In this document: positions 44,179-55,285 of the stretch, in pieces | How positions within the stretch are numbered: the stretch's first letter is position 1 | Layout of the letters: the number at the start of each line of letters is the position of its first letter | Assembly: GCA_014529385.2 (NCBI GenBank) | Contig: CM043970.1 | Location: 68,098,567 to 68,162,566 of the forward strand | Direction: 5' to 3' | DNA: 64,000 bases | Source of the DNA: Adiantum capillus-veneris | Lineage: Eukaryota; Streptophyta; Polypodiopsida; Polypodiales; Pteridaceae | The notes under the pieces: model-generated | Told to the model about the DNA's origin: nothing | What the model saw: only the letters and a program-made list of their open reading frames with translations | The model's database searches: none | Position numbers and translations under genes: made by a program

Positions 44179-46275
44179 CCAAGGGAGACACTCTAACATA
44201 GAAAAACTCTCTCTCTCTCTTCTCAAGCAATTCCATCGAGGAGAATGGAATGCTTCTTACTAATGCAAATTAGTCAAGCAAGTGATGGAGAATGTGGACT
44301 TTCATGTGACATGTAACAAAAGGTTGGCACCCTGTGTATAAGTCCATGTGTACATTTACCCTCCACATTTACCCATCCTAGTCTTGTTTGTCAGGAGAGC
44401 ACTTAACCACAAGGTAACTAACCATTGAGTTAAACCTCCTTGTTGTCTATATCCTCAAAAGACTATGGGGTTAATCTTGAGGCTTTTGTCTACCTAAGCT
44501 AGATTATGTAAGAAACAAGCATATGAAGAAACATCTATGATTAGCCTCAATTACCTCCATGTTTTTATTATTCATCCTTAAATACCCTCTTTCTGATCAC
44601 TTGGATGTGGTGTGTGAAGCATGAATCCCCTTCTACATAAGGTTGTGTAGGTGGTAGGAGGTGTTCCCAAATAAATGGATGCTTAGAACTCACATTAGAG
44701 CCATATTCTAAGGTAGCTTATGAATGGTTTATAAATATATATCCTTGCTATAACTAACATCCTTGTGGATCCAATTGATTCAAGTATTATATTTTTTTAT
44801 CTTCTCTATGTACTACGTGAGAGATGGCCCCACCGAGGAAGAGAATGCAAACCTCCAATGTCGTGCCCGAACCTTTAGTGAATCCTCAAGTTGTTGCACC
44901 AAAGAATGAGGTTCTTAGAGACCATCCTTAAAAGTAGGTTGTTGTTGCACCCGCTCCAAATTTGGAAGTCAATTTTCAAGTTTTTTCATTGTTCATACAT
45001 AGGTTGACCTTAGTATGCGAAGCCTATGATGCTCGAAACTGACCAAGAATGTGATTATCATCACAAGAGACAAGCATGTGTTTTCATAAATTAATTGTTT
45101 GGCAAAAGAGTTATCTGGAAAAAGAATTGTTTGATCTAGGGGTAAACTTCTTTGATCACTATGGAAAGTTATCCCTCAAAAAGGAAGTTATTGATATGGC
45201 ATGCTCTTACTAGATGGGGGCTCGCGGTTAGCAAGGAAATTGCATGTACACAAATTGTGTTTGGTTTGTTGCAAGTGTTCCTTTTCCGGCTATATACATG
45301 CAAGTTGTGCTTGCCTAACCTTTTCTTGCAAAGTTTGTTGTAGGTAGGCAATCATTTCATGTTTTGCGCTTAGACTGTTTGGAAGCCTCTTCAAGGCTCT
45401 CTTTGACAATATCTCAAGATCTCTAAGATTTGTAGCTTCAAATTTTGGGCTATCTCTCTTTTTGTGTTTGAGTCGGCCCTTGGGCTTTGTGGGATTGGTG
45501 CTAGATGGGCACTTGATACCTCTAAGGGTTGCACATCCAAGCTATGGAAAAAACTTGTGTGGGAACAAGGTCCAAGAAATCTTATGGTCTCTTTTGTGAG
45601 CTAAAATGTGAAATCATGCTTCAAGAAACCATGGCAATGCTCTTAGCAATACCAAGAGAAATGCATACAGAGGTGGCAACCACTCACTTGTTTGGATTTT
45701 CATGTTGTAGTGATGAGAGCTAGCCCACATTGGATGGTGAAAGTCATTTTTCTCCTTGTGTGTGTAAGCATCCACTCCCATGCTCAACTCCACTCAACTT
45801 TCCCAACCATGTTTCCTCTGCTTGCCTTGCTCACTTTCATGCATGCAAACCTAGCTCCATGACCCCTCTTCCTCTAGCTTGCTACTATAATACCATTGAA
45901 AGGAGAAGGGGACATTGACATGCTACTCTCTAGCCAACCATATTGTCTTATAGACCCATAGTCTATCTTTAGGATCCCATAAAGATGCACTCTTAATTGT
46001 CCTTGCTTAAGGACCGTGCCTGCCTTGATCCTACCATTGTCCTGATAGGGGAGTCCTGTCAATACCTTAGATGATCCATCTTACACACCTTGGCTCTCCA
46101 AGTTAAGGATCCTTGGTGTGCAAACAACAGTTGGGAGGGAATGTATTGTGGGGGTTGATCCCAAGTAGGAATAATATCCTTGTGAGAGGGATTTTCACAA
46201 ACACTTGCCTTGGATGAAGATCTGCTTATTGGGTGGATCCCTTATATCTTTTTAAAGACTACCCCTCTGCATTGC
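44179..46275. other. Unassigned region right of element B
   Basis: AT-rich DNA with no confident gene. A frame from the ATG at 44826 encodes MAPPRKRMQTSNVVPEPLVN and stops after about 36 residues. Downstream, interrupted frames contain KELFDLGVNFFDHYGKLSL, so a decayed ORF of unknown type may lie at about 44826-45350. A block near 45955 is shared with 24500. Confidence 0.45.
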
Positions 46276-48915
46276 GAAAGAAAGAGCCAAATTGTGGGAG
46301 CAACTTAAAGATCTCCCTATGGAAGGGGAGTGGATCTTGATTAGAGATTTTAATATGGTGGAGAAGAGTAAGGACAAAATAAGATTCTCTAGCGTGTTTT
46401 ATAAAGAGATAGCTGATGGGTACAGTGTCGTCCTTTCCATTGTTGAAGGCACCTTGAACCCAATGTGGTGCTCAAATCACCCTTTTGAAAGAGCTCTTGG
46501 ATTCAAGATCAAGTGGGTAGGTCAGCCGATTACCATTATCAACATCCATGGTCCCTGCAATGTAAAAGAAAGAGCCAAATTGTGGGAGCAACTTAAAGAT
46601 CTCCCTATGGAAGGGGAGTGGCTCTTGATTGGATATTTTAATATGGTGGAGAAGAGTAAGGACAAAAAAAGATCCTCTAGCATGTTAGCTGGTTCAAAAA
46701 AGTCTAAATGGCTTAGTCTTTATGAGAACTGGGTGTTGGTGGACCTGTGGGAGGTTGGCTCATGGAGCAGCACGCCAAGATTCACCTACACCAGACTTCA
46801 AAATGTGCAGACAACTTCCTGGGTTAATAGATTATGCTACTCTCACCAAGACAATTGGAACCCATCGCTGCTCAATGTGAAAGTGGTAATTGCTCAATGT
46901 CTATTAGATCACTTACCATTCTCCACTAGATTTAAAAAAAGCCAAAGAAGAAGGACAACACCCTAGAGGGTCTAAAAAGCTGATCCCAATGGGTGTGCAC
47001 ATGGTCAAAGACCCTCTTTTTAGAGGCATGGCCAAAAAAGCTTTGTGCAAGCTTGGAAAAGATGTATATATGGATAACCCTAAAGCTTGGGACTCCTTTA
47101 TCAGGAACATTCAGAAAGTGATCAAAACCGCACGTCCTAGATTGAAGAAATCTCGAGAGGAGTGACTCAAGCAATTGGAAGAAGACCATTAAAAAACAGG
47201 AAGGAAAGTCCTCTAAAGTTGAACATAGGAGGTGGTTGCAAGCCAAAACTAACTTAGTTGAACAACAGCTTGAAGATGTCAAACAAGCCAGACTTTTATC
47301 CTGGAAAACCTACATGCAACTCGAGACGGCTAATCCAGCATACTTTCTCAGGGCCTTAAAAATCAAGAGAGGTTGGAGCGTGGTCCACTTGCTAGTAGAC
47401 AAGGAGGGGAATGAAGTGAAGGACCAAGAAAAAATGGCTAAGATTATGCTTGATCACTTAAGCCAAATCATAGGCTAGCCGAAAGACCATTTTGCCAAAA
47501 GTAGAGGAAGTGAGGGAAGCTCTTGAGAAATGGTAACACAATAAGAAGCTAACCTATTGGAGAAGTCCTTTACTAATGAGGAATGCCTTTTTGCACTAAA
47601 GGCATTAGGCAAGGAAAAATCCCCAAGGTGGTGCGATCAAACTACGAAATTCTTCTATGACTTATGGGAGGATTTAAAGTCCTTGATCACACAAATGGTC
47701 AACCGATCTTTGATCAATGGGTCCCTAGATTCATGCATCAATAGGGGGCTCATTAAACCCACTCCCAAAGAAAATCTGTAATCTGTTGCTCTCAATTGAA
47801 ACATTGGTAGCCCATAACCATGATGTCTATGGCTTACAATGCATGCTGGGATTTCATCGTGCAACCTGTGGGGCAAGGAGGGATTGGGATTATCAACCCA
47901 GTGATTCATGGCACATTTCTTACAAAAATTTCAGAGTAGGACCAAGCATGGGCTATTATAACAAGGGGCATGATTAGGAAGGAGCTCTTCTCTCAGGGTG
48001 GCCAATGGAAACACCTGGAGATGCACAACAAGTTGATAGCCCCTACGTGGGCCAACCTTAAATTGGGAGGAACAACAGGCGAGCTTGTAAGGAAATGCCA
48101 TAGAGCAATGGAGGCACTGTAGTGGGGAGAGCTTACCAGATACTTTGAGAACTCCCTCGGTAATTGGTCCCCTTGGCTATCTAAAGTTGGTAATATACCA
48201 ATGTTCCCTCTTTGGAGGAACGTAGCTAGGGACATAGCCAACATGATGAACAATAAGGGGCTAAGTCATTTGGCCCATTTTGGGGACAACACTAATAGAA
48301 GATGGAAAGGTATTGATCAATTGGCATCTCAATTCAATTTAAGTGGGACAAAAAGTCTACTAGCAATTAGAGTTTTGGAAGAGCTGGACATCTGTTATAT
48401 TTCAGTGTGTGAACCAGAGTTTGAGTGGAAAGCCTGATGATAGCCCAAGAGTAGGCAATTTGGGAAACCAAAAGCTAAGGATGTGTATCTCTCTCTTATG
48501 GTCTCAATTGATTGGTTCTTTCCCATCATCAAGCATTGGGGAAAACAATGGCCAGAGGCAAGATGGGGGTTGTTAGCGAATAACATTTGGGCCCCATAAT
48601 GGCCCATGGCAATGAAGTGCTTTGTATGGAGGGTACTGGTGCGGGCTCTGTCGATAGGAGAAAAAATCATTGTCATGTGGATCGGCCCCAATAGATGTAG
48701 TGATTGTTGTGAGGACCCTCCTCGTCTATTCAAGGATTGTCGGTGAATGTGCAAGTGGGTTCAGAAGACATGGAGGATAGGATTCTTTAAGAATAACCTA
48801 TTCTTTGGAGGGATGAGGGTGAAAAGCCAAGTGCTCCTGGCATGCACTCAAGTTGTCAGGTTTTGCTACTTTAAAGAAATTGGAAGGCCAGGAACCATAG
48901 GGTGTTGGAGAATGC
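46276..48915 (+). pseudogene. LINE (non-LTR retrotransposon) remnant with endonuclease, partial RT and zf-RVT tail
   Basis: In order: an endonuclease-exonuclease-phosphatase section (INIHGPCNVKERAKLWEQL, LLIGYFNMVEKSKDK where GDFN is expected, PRFTYTRLQN), the usual linker (LSWKTYMQLETANPAYFLRA), and RT fingers (SFTNEECLFALKALGKEKSP, FFYDLWEDLK). The frame then jumps at about 47800 directly to post-RT sequence (GIGIINPVIHGT), so the RT catalytic core is deleted. PTWANLKLGGTTGELVRKC and then KCFVWRVLVRALSIGEK with C-x2-C spacing resemble the zf-RVT domain (about 48600-48745). A segment of about 125 bp near 46277 recurs 288 bp later, duplicating part of the endonuclease. Both domains are incomplete; this copy is dead. 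Confidence 0.75.
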
Positions 48916-48920
48916 TCTCA
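48916..48920. repeat. Target site duplication TCTCA (left) of the TRIM-like element
   Basis: TCTCA recurs at 50773-50777 after the right LTR. Closing the gap gives a continuous AATGCTCTCAAAATTGC. Confidence 0.8.
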
Positions 48921-49332
48921 TATAAGGGGTATGAGCCTCAGGAAAACGGCCACGGGAGGGGACCCCCCACCTAGACACGCTAGCCTCACTCCATGCACTC
49001 GTGCACCGTGGGGGCTCCGCGCAAGGTTCCCCAGGGCACGCTATGACCCTCCTTGAGTGCGGGGGAGCTTGAGGCTACGTGGGGCTAGGGACCCGGAACG
49101 CAAGACCCGCGAAACACACCACGGCCGCCGACCCACGGAACGCACCTTGACCCGAGCCAGGCCCTTGTGAAGGCAAACGCACCTTGACCCGAGCCGGTCC
49201 CGCCCGAGCCGGGCCCCTTGAAGGCAAACTCCCACTTGACCCGAGCCGGTCCCGTCCGAGCCGGGCCCTTTGAAGCGCAAACGCGCCCACCACGCACCTC
49301 CACCTGACGCGCCCAACCCCCGGGCCGTCACA
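48921..49332 (+). repeat. 5' LTR of the TRIM-like element
   Basis: Contains TATGAGCCTC, then GACACGCTAGCCTCACT and several copies of a roughly 35-bp repeat with CTTGACCCGAGCCG and GAAGGCAAAC. It ends GGGCCGTCACA. Confidence 0.87.
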
Positions 49333-49398
49333 CTTGGTATTAGAGCCACGTTTCCGTGACGCGCCCAACCCCCGGGCCGTCACACTTGGTATCAGAGC
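49305..49398 (+). repeat. Tandem duplication of the LTR end plus primer binding site
   Basis: A 52-bp unit from TGACGCGCCCAACCCCCGGG through the PBS is present at 49305-49356 and again from 49357. It gives two PBS copies: TGGTATTAGAGC (49335-49346, one mismatch) and TGGTATCAGAGC (49387-49398, exact). Reverse transcription could in principle start at either site. Confidence 0.92.
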
Positions 49399-50377
49399 TT
49401 CAGGAAACCAACCAAGCCGAACCCAAGGAAGGGGGAGGCTCCAGGACTCAAAACGGCGCGTACCCAACCTCCGGGGCCGCCAACCACTCAGTTTCGCCAA
49501 ACCCAGGAGGGGGGAGTCTACGGGCAAACCTACGACCCGCCACTCAGTTTCGCCAAACCCAGGAGGGGGAAGGCCACGGGCAAACCTACGACCCGTCACT
49601 CAGTTCGCCAAACCCAAGAGGGGGGAGGCTACGGGCAAACCTATGACCCGCCACTCATACTACTGCTACTACACTGAGCTGAAGACCCATTCAAGTCTAC
49701 AAGAGACCAAAGGGGCACCGTGCTAGCCCTCCAAATGAAGTCCACACAGGGACCAACAGGGATCAGTTTGACGATTGAAGATTCAGCCAAAGCCTTCATG
49801 GTGTCATGACGACCAAAGCTACTTCAACCTAAAGACTGCATCTAACCAAGTAACCTTACCCGATTCAAGATTCAGCGATTGGAAACCAAAGCTGGTGTCA
49901 GCCTAAGTCTACAACGCGCGTCAAAATGACGGTAAGTTTCCTTGCAACTTCGCAAGGGCTGCATTGCGACGGACTTTACCTCCAATTCGACTTTCAAGAA
50001 GTCTCCGCGCGGGCCAACGCAGCAGGTGGCTCCGCGCACCTCGGGTTACCTTTTGGGGAATGCTCAAGTATTGGGAATTCTACTTGGGTATTCAAAGCAT
50101 ATCTTTTTCAGCCTTCTGCCAAAATCACAAAAATACACACACTTCATTCCAAAAATTCCAAAAACAAAGCATGCTATCTACTTGCCAAAATCACAAAAAT
50201 ACACACACTTCATTCCAAAAATTCCAAAAACAAAGCATGCTATCTACTTGCATTTCGGGTACAGTTTTCACGCACTTTGCACTATATGCACCCCTTAGAC
50301 CTTTGGCCCATGCATAGCCAAGCTCTCTTTTCCCTTCGTTCGACGAGGACCTCGAACTTTCTTCAACCGGGGGTGTA
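49399..50377 (+). other. Non-coding interior of the TRIM-like element, with tandem repeats
   Basis: No ORF with a known domain. A ~55-bp unit (CCACTCAGTTTCGCCAAACC, then AGGAGGGGG, then ACGGGCAAACCTACGACCCG) is repeated about three times at 49485-49660. A 66-bp unit with AAAATCACAAAAATACACAC is duplicated exactly at 50118-50183 and 50184-50249. ACCGGGGG at 50366-50373 is the probable polypurine tract. Confidence 0.8.
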
Positions 50378-50772
50378 TATAAGATATGAGCCTCCCGAAA
50401 ATGGCCACGGGAGGGGACCCCCCACCTAGACACGCTAGCCTCACTACACGCACTCGTGCACCGTGGGGGCTCCGCGCAAGGTTCCCCGGGGCACGCTATG
50501 ACCCTCCTTGAGTGCGGGGGAGCTTGAGGCTACGTGGGGCTAGGGACCCGGAACGCAAGACCCGCGAAACACACCACGGCAGCCGACCCACGGAACGCAC
50601 CTTGACCCGAGCCGGTCCCGTCCGAGCCGGGCCCTTGTGAAGGCAAACTCACCTTGACCCGAGCCGGGCCCCTTGAAGGCAAACTCCCACTTGACCCGAG
50701 CCGGGCCCTTTGAAGCGCAAACGCGCCCACCACGCACCTCCACCTGACGCGCCCAACCCTCGGGCCGTCACA
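50378..50772 (+). repeat. 3' LTR of the TRIM-like element
   Basis: Matches 48921-49332 but has fewer internal ~35-bp units. Just before or at its start lies TATATAAGA, a plausible TATA box. It ends GGGCCGTCACA, then TCTCA. Confidence 0.87.
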
Positions 50773-50777
50773 TCTCA

Positions 50778-51382
50778 AAATTGCTAGCTTCACCAAAGTA
50801 GTCCTTGAATGCAAGGAACTATTGTCTCCATTGGTAGCAGGAAGACCTCGGTCAATTGGCATTGGGCCATCACCGTCGTTTTGACGAGACAGAACTGGCA
50901 TGTTGAGAGACTGTGGATTGCCTCTTTGAAAAACCTGGTCGCTATCCTATGTAATATGTAAAGTAATTTCTAGAGGTTTAGTGAGCCCAAAAAGTCAAGG
51001 TCATATTATTGTTTTTCCGCGTGCCACAAAACAAGAAGCCAAAGAAAAATATTTTGGATACTGCAAAAGTTATTACTCGTACATCAATACAATAAGAAAA
51101 TAGTAAGACAGGCTTTTAACATTTTTCTAGCATGGGCTTTTCATGCAATGCAATCATCAAACTATAAAGCGCAATGTGAGCACGTGTCAAAAAGCTGAAA
51201 AAACTATGAATATAGATTTGTTAAAGGCATCTTTTATACTTTTCTTTTTCTTGCATACAAGAATAGCTTAACAAATCATGCCATGCTTTTAAAGTGGAAA
51301 GAGAGCATCTTTAGCATACATCGTGTATGACTTCAAAAGTGTGGCACGTTGCACACTGTCCAATATTGGTTTCTATAAGAAC
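50778..51382. other. Unassigned DNA between TRIM and hAT elements
   Basis: The minus strand at about 50900-50775 has a short frame (MPVLSRQNDGDGPMPIDRGL) that I cannot place. The remainder is AT-rich with no signal. Confidence 0.5.
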
Positions 51383-51461
51383 GGGACAAAAGTGGATGTT
51401 GCTTGGTGATACAATCCATCCAAGCCCATTTTGTCACTGGTATGGCCGACCGCCTTGGGCG
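51383..51461 (+). repeat. ~79-bp host repeat unit, left copy
   Basis: GGGACAAAAGTGGATGTTGC through GACCGCCTTGGGCG. A nearly identical copy (one extra T) lies directly right of the hAT element at 57002-57081. The last 8 bp are also the left TSD of the hAT element (51454-51461). Confidence 0.92.
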
Positions 51462-51472
51462 CAGGCCTGAAA
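51462..51472 (+). repeat. Left terminal inverted repeat of the hAT element
   Basis: CAGGCCTGAAA, followed by TTTGCAACC. It is the reverse complement of 56983-56993. Confidence 0.92.
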
Positions 51473-52478
51473 TTTGCAACCTTGCCAGCCCTTCCTATGC
51501 ATGTAGCCCTGCCTACGCATGGCAGTTCAATTGTAGGCCTTCCTATGGAAGACTAGGTGGGCTAGCCAGCCCTTCACCAAGGAAGGGTGATCCTCGTCAA
51601 AGTCTTCCCAAGGAAGGGCAACTTTGTAAAGTGCCCTTCCTAGATTAATTTTGCAGGCAGGACCCGGGTTGTAGTGTTGATCAAGTTTTGAACTCAAGAC
51701 CTCTCAAAATAAATAATTTTAAGCCTGGAGGTTGACTTGCTAGCCTCGAAAATTCCAGAGAAGCGCTCCTGTTCGAACTTCGCCGCCTATTCAGTTTTGC
51801 ACACAGCCTACAGACTCCAGAGTACAGAATTTATCCCGCCAACTTCCAAGGCTCAAGCCCACGAATCTCTGGCCCGTAAGTCAGCGACTCAGCTCTTCCA
51901 AGTTTCGTCCAGTCGCCAGCGCCATGGAATCTGGATGCCCTCAGTGGCTCAGCCCCATGCATCTGTGTTTCCTTATCGTGAATCGTGAGCAACTCGAGCC
52001 TCTGGAGTCTCCCTTGTAAGTCGTAAGTTGTCTCTCTTGCATCCTCGCATGGAGTTTTTCAAAGTTCAAGGCTCAAGTTTCAAACTAGTGTTTGGTTCAA
52101 ACATCCATGATCCATCATGCATGCTGCATGCAGGTAGCACTGAGCAGGAGTCATTTTTCTTGATTTCAACTTCCATCATGCATGTTGCATGCAAGTAGCA
52201 GATTCTAGAACTTTGTTGCAGGCAGTAGACTGTAAGAGTCATATTTCATCATTCATGGATCAAAGTGTCTCTCTTAGCTTCCTTAAGTGCAGATTTCGAT
52301 GAAGTGTGATCAATAGTTTGCTGTTGGAAACTTTCATGACCTGTTTTATGTCTCTTTGCTGGTAAGCAATTTTTTTTTTCAAGTATGCAGATTGTGTTTT
52401 GTCTTTTAATTCTCCCATACAACTTAATTTATATCACCTTGCATTTTGTATGAATGCATTGGAAACTTGACATAATGA
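51473..52478 (+). promoter_or_regulatory. Subterminal repeats and 5' region of the hAT element
   Basis: 51480-51650 holds many CCCTTCC and GGAAGGG motifs on both strands (AGCCCTTCCTATG, CAAGGAAGGGTGA, CCAAGGAAGGGCAA, GCCCTTCCTAG). They are probably transposase-binding sites. Further on, the phrase CATCATGCATG-TGCATGCA-GTAGCA occurs twice (near 52112 and 52173). The transposase promoter and 5' UTR must lie here, but no TATA box is clear enough to call. Confidence 0.6.
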
Positions 52479-54694
52479 ATGCATATTTATATTAATATGG
52501 AAATGAAAAAGGCCGACAAGAAAAGAAAGCAAGTAGACCTTTCAAGCTTCTATAAAGCTGTTGAAGATAGAAAAAAAACCAAAGAGAGAGAGCTACAGAA
52601 AGAGCGAGACCATGTGATGGAAGAGCTCTTTGGAGATGGACTAGAGTTAGGACAAGATGATGACGAGGAAGCCCAAGAAGTGCAATTTCCTACAAGCTCG
52701 GAACCACCTTCTAAAGCTAAGAAGCACAGAAGATGGATACCAGCTTGGAGGCTCCAACACAGATGGGCTTACCCATTGATATTTGAGGGAAAGGTGAGGG
52801 TCAAATGTGAGTGGTGTGCTTATTCAAAACAAAAGACTCCTTATGCAAATAATGGGTCTTCTAAACTCCAACTTCTGGCTTTGACCGAGCATAGCGAATC
52901 AGATGAGCATCAAATTGCTAGCTTCAAGTGGGCAAACAAGGAGAAGAGGGTTTGCATCCCTCTCCCCGATTATGTTGCAAACTTAGAAGATAAGGAGAAA
53001 GTACGTGTAATTACTCTGATGTGGCACGTGTATTTTGTTGTGAAGTCTTCTGGTCCTATGGATTTGTTTGAGAAGTTGTGTCTTCATCAAATTGAGCAGG
53101 GTTTACCAAATATGCCACGTCATGTTGATTATGGAACTTACCTAAATAGAGTTGCTGGTATTGAATTTACACAAGCAATCAGGGATTATGTAAAGAAATA
53201 CAAGCCAGCCCTTGGTATTCCCTAATGGTTGATGATAGTACGGATAGGGGAAAAGAGGGTCATCTCATTGTCTATGTTAGTTATTTGAAAGATGGGGGTA
53301 AGGGGGAGAATCGCGTTAGTTTTGTTAAGCTTATCAAGACGGATGATGGTGGAGCAGAAGCAAAGTATCATGCTCTCCTTGAGTTGATAAAGGAGATGGG
53401 TTTGTATTTGCACAAACTTGTATCTCTTGCTACTGATGGATGCTCTGTCATGGTGGGCCATAGAGGTGGGCTCATCGCTAGAATGAGAGCAGATATTCCC
53501 CATCTTCTTCTTGTGCACTGTCTTGCCCATCGTGAGAATCTTGCAGCAAGTCAAGCTGTAGACTCTTTTCCAGAGCTTACGCATCTAGATAAGCTATGTA
53601 GAAGCATCTATACCTGGCTTCATGCATCTGGGAAGCGCATGGATGATGTGAAGCTTATTGAGGGTGCATTAGACTTGCCAGAGCTGGCCATGTTGTGCAT
53701 ACATTCAGTGAGGTGGATGTCTCGTGGACAGGTGATGGAACGCATGGTGAAGGTTATGTCTGCATTGCTTTTGGAGTTCGGGAAAGAGAAGCCAAGCATA
53801 TGTGATGAACTAGTCCTATATGCAAATCAGTTTTACATACACTTGCTAGCATATATATGTTCAGAACTAAATGTTTTGAGTTTCCAATTTCAATCAGATA
53901 TTGTGGATGTTTCTAACATTTCAGGGTTTGCTGATGCGGTGTTACAAAACTTGAAGAAGAAGTTCTTGAGAGACTCAGCTGGGTGCGGAACAAAATATTT
54001 AAAGAAGTTTGTTCAGGACACAAAAGATGGCAGGGTCACTTTTGCTGATGCGGGTGGAGAAATGCATGTTCATAGTTTAAGATTTGGCAAGGTCGAGGGA
54101 TCTAGCAGAGGTGGTTCCTTTGAAGACTGCATGCTTTTGGGTAAAGAGTTGGTCACAAAAGTGGTGCAGAATTTGACCAGCAGAATGCAAGATGACATGC
54201 CGATATTGGAGGCTTGCAAGCTTTTCAGTGCAAAGCATTACCCAAGTGAAGAGTTGGTGCAAGAAGCATGTACGAAGAAGTGGTTGCTAGAGATACTCAA
54301 ACAATACGGATGTTTGGTATCTGATGAAGAGCATTGCTTGGGAGAGCTGGACTCATTTACAACAGTTTTGTCTACCAACTTTAAACACAGAAGCTTTCGT
54401 GAATCATGGGAAGCATGCAAAGATGATGCCACTATGCTTGACTCATTTCCGAATTTAATGAAGCTTTGGCAGATTCTCTCAATAGTTCCCGTGAATACAG
54501 CTCCTGCAGAACGTGGTTTCTCTCTTCAAAACAACATCAAATGAGCTCATAGGACAAGCATGAGTACAACAACACTTGAAAACTACATGTTCATTGGTTT
54601 GAATGGACCGGCAGCAACTTCGGACGTGCCTTGGGATGATGTCTTCTCCTTATGGAGAAAGAAGAAGAAAAGATCTGTAAATCTCACCGCATAG
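52479..54694 (+). pseudogene. hAT transposase (ZNF862-like type), one frameshift and one nonsense codon
   Basis: The first frame (52479-53225) has a basic N-terminus (KKADKKRKQVD), a charged helix and a BED/TTF-like zinc finger (VKCEWCAYSKQ ... TEHSESDEH). It ends at TAA, which overlaps the next start as TAATG, a -1 shift. The second frame (53225-54544) begins inside the RNase H-like core at MVDDSTDRGKEGHLIVYVSY (first catalytic Asp). It continues with SLATDGCSVMVGHRGGLIAR (second Asp) and LLLVHCLAHRENLAAS, and reaches the dimerisation region ILSIVPVNTAPAERGFSLQN. A TGA at 54542 precedes HRTSMSTTTLENYMFIGL, after which the frame runs to TAG at 54692. The nearest animal and plant relatives are annotated as zinc finger protein 862-like. 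MEMKK at 52497 is an alternative start. Confidence 0.9.
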
Positions 54695-55183
54695 ATGCTT
54701 GTCCTAGATCATTTTGAGTTTGCTATATTTAGCAATCTATGTATGAATGAAGCTTTTGGAACTTCTGAAAAGGTTTTTGGTATTTTTTATCTTTTTTTGT
54801 TACTTTAGTCCCCGAAAGTCACTTCAACCGTGCATTGTCTTATCATTGAAACATTGAAACTGGACAGCTATCAATATATGGCATCAACATTTATGTGTAA
54901 CATGTAGAGTTTTAATTGGTTGTGTCAACATATTTATTTTGTCAGTATGGACTCTGCTTGGAGACAATTTACTTTGTATTTTAATGAATTTAAATAACAA
55001 TAGTCCACACATTCAATTTTCCTATGAATCTTAATTTGTTGTAATTTTTTTCAAATAACCTCAAGTGAGCTGGCTGCTGGACATGTACACACGATTTGGT
55101 TCTATACACATATTTACCACCCTTTTGTCTGGTCAGTGGTGCCCATGTTTTATCCATCTTTACCACCTTTCTGTTTGGTGCAG
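54695..55183 (+). other. 3' UTR and intron-like DNA inside the hAT element
   Basis: AT-rich, no coding signal. The end (TTCTGTTTGGTGCAG at 55169-55183) is a good 3' splice site in front of the kinase exon. Confidence 0.55.
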
Positions 55184-55285
55184 ATATGTGGCTCCAGAAG
55201 ATGCATTAACTGGCATGTTAATTGAGAAAATTGATGTCTACAGCTATGGAGTGCTTCTCATGATCCAGCTTGCACGAATCAATTT
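55184..55285 (+). pseudogene. Captured receptor-like kinase exon fragment
   Basis: After the splice acceptor CAG at 55181-55183, the plus strand encodes YVAPEDALTGMLIEKIDVYS followed by YGVLLM. This matches kinase subdomains VIII-IX of plant receptor-like kinases (Y.APEYA..G.LTEK.DVYSFGV). Only about 30 codons are kept and the usual acidic EI/EL..G end is altered (MIQLAR). The preserved intron border shows it was copied from genomic DNA, not from mRNA. Confidence 0.75.

Larger units (their letters stand above)
48921..50772 (+). mobile_element. GC-rich TRIM-like non-autonomous LTR element
   Basis: Direct terminal repeats of about 412 and 395 bp (48921-49332 and about 50378-50772), a tRNA-Met PBS, 1 kb of non-coding interior and TSD TCTCA. 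It has no gag or pol. Base composition is strikingly GC- and CpG-rich compared with the AT-rich surroundings, and the LTRs are nearly identical apart from internal repeat number, so the insertion looks recent. The first bases of the left LTR (TATAAGGGG) differ from the right copy, which has TGTATATAAG; the exact 5' end is uncertain by about 4 bp. Confidence 0.85.

Noticed and set aside
48921-49332. Cassandra-type TRIM with a 5S rRNA promoter in the LTR
   Set aside because: I looked for the 5S internal promoter boxes in the LTR and see none. The PBS is tRNA-Met type, which is common to many TRIMs.
49041-49599. Long minus-strand frames of 100-174 codons across the TRIM-like element
   Set aside because: They are Gly/Arg/Pro-rich by-products of the GC-rich ~35-bp LTR repeats, overlap in several frames and have no domain.
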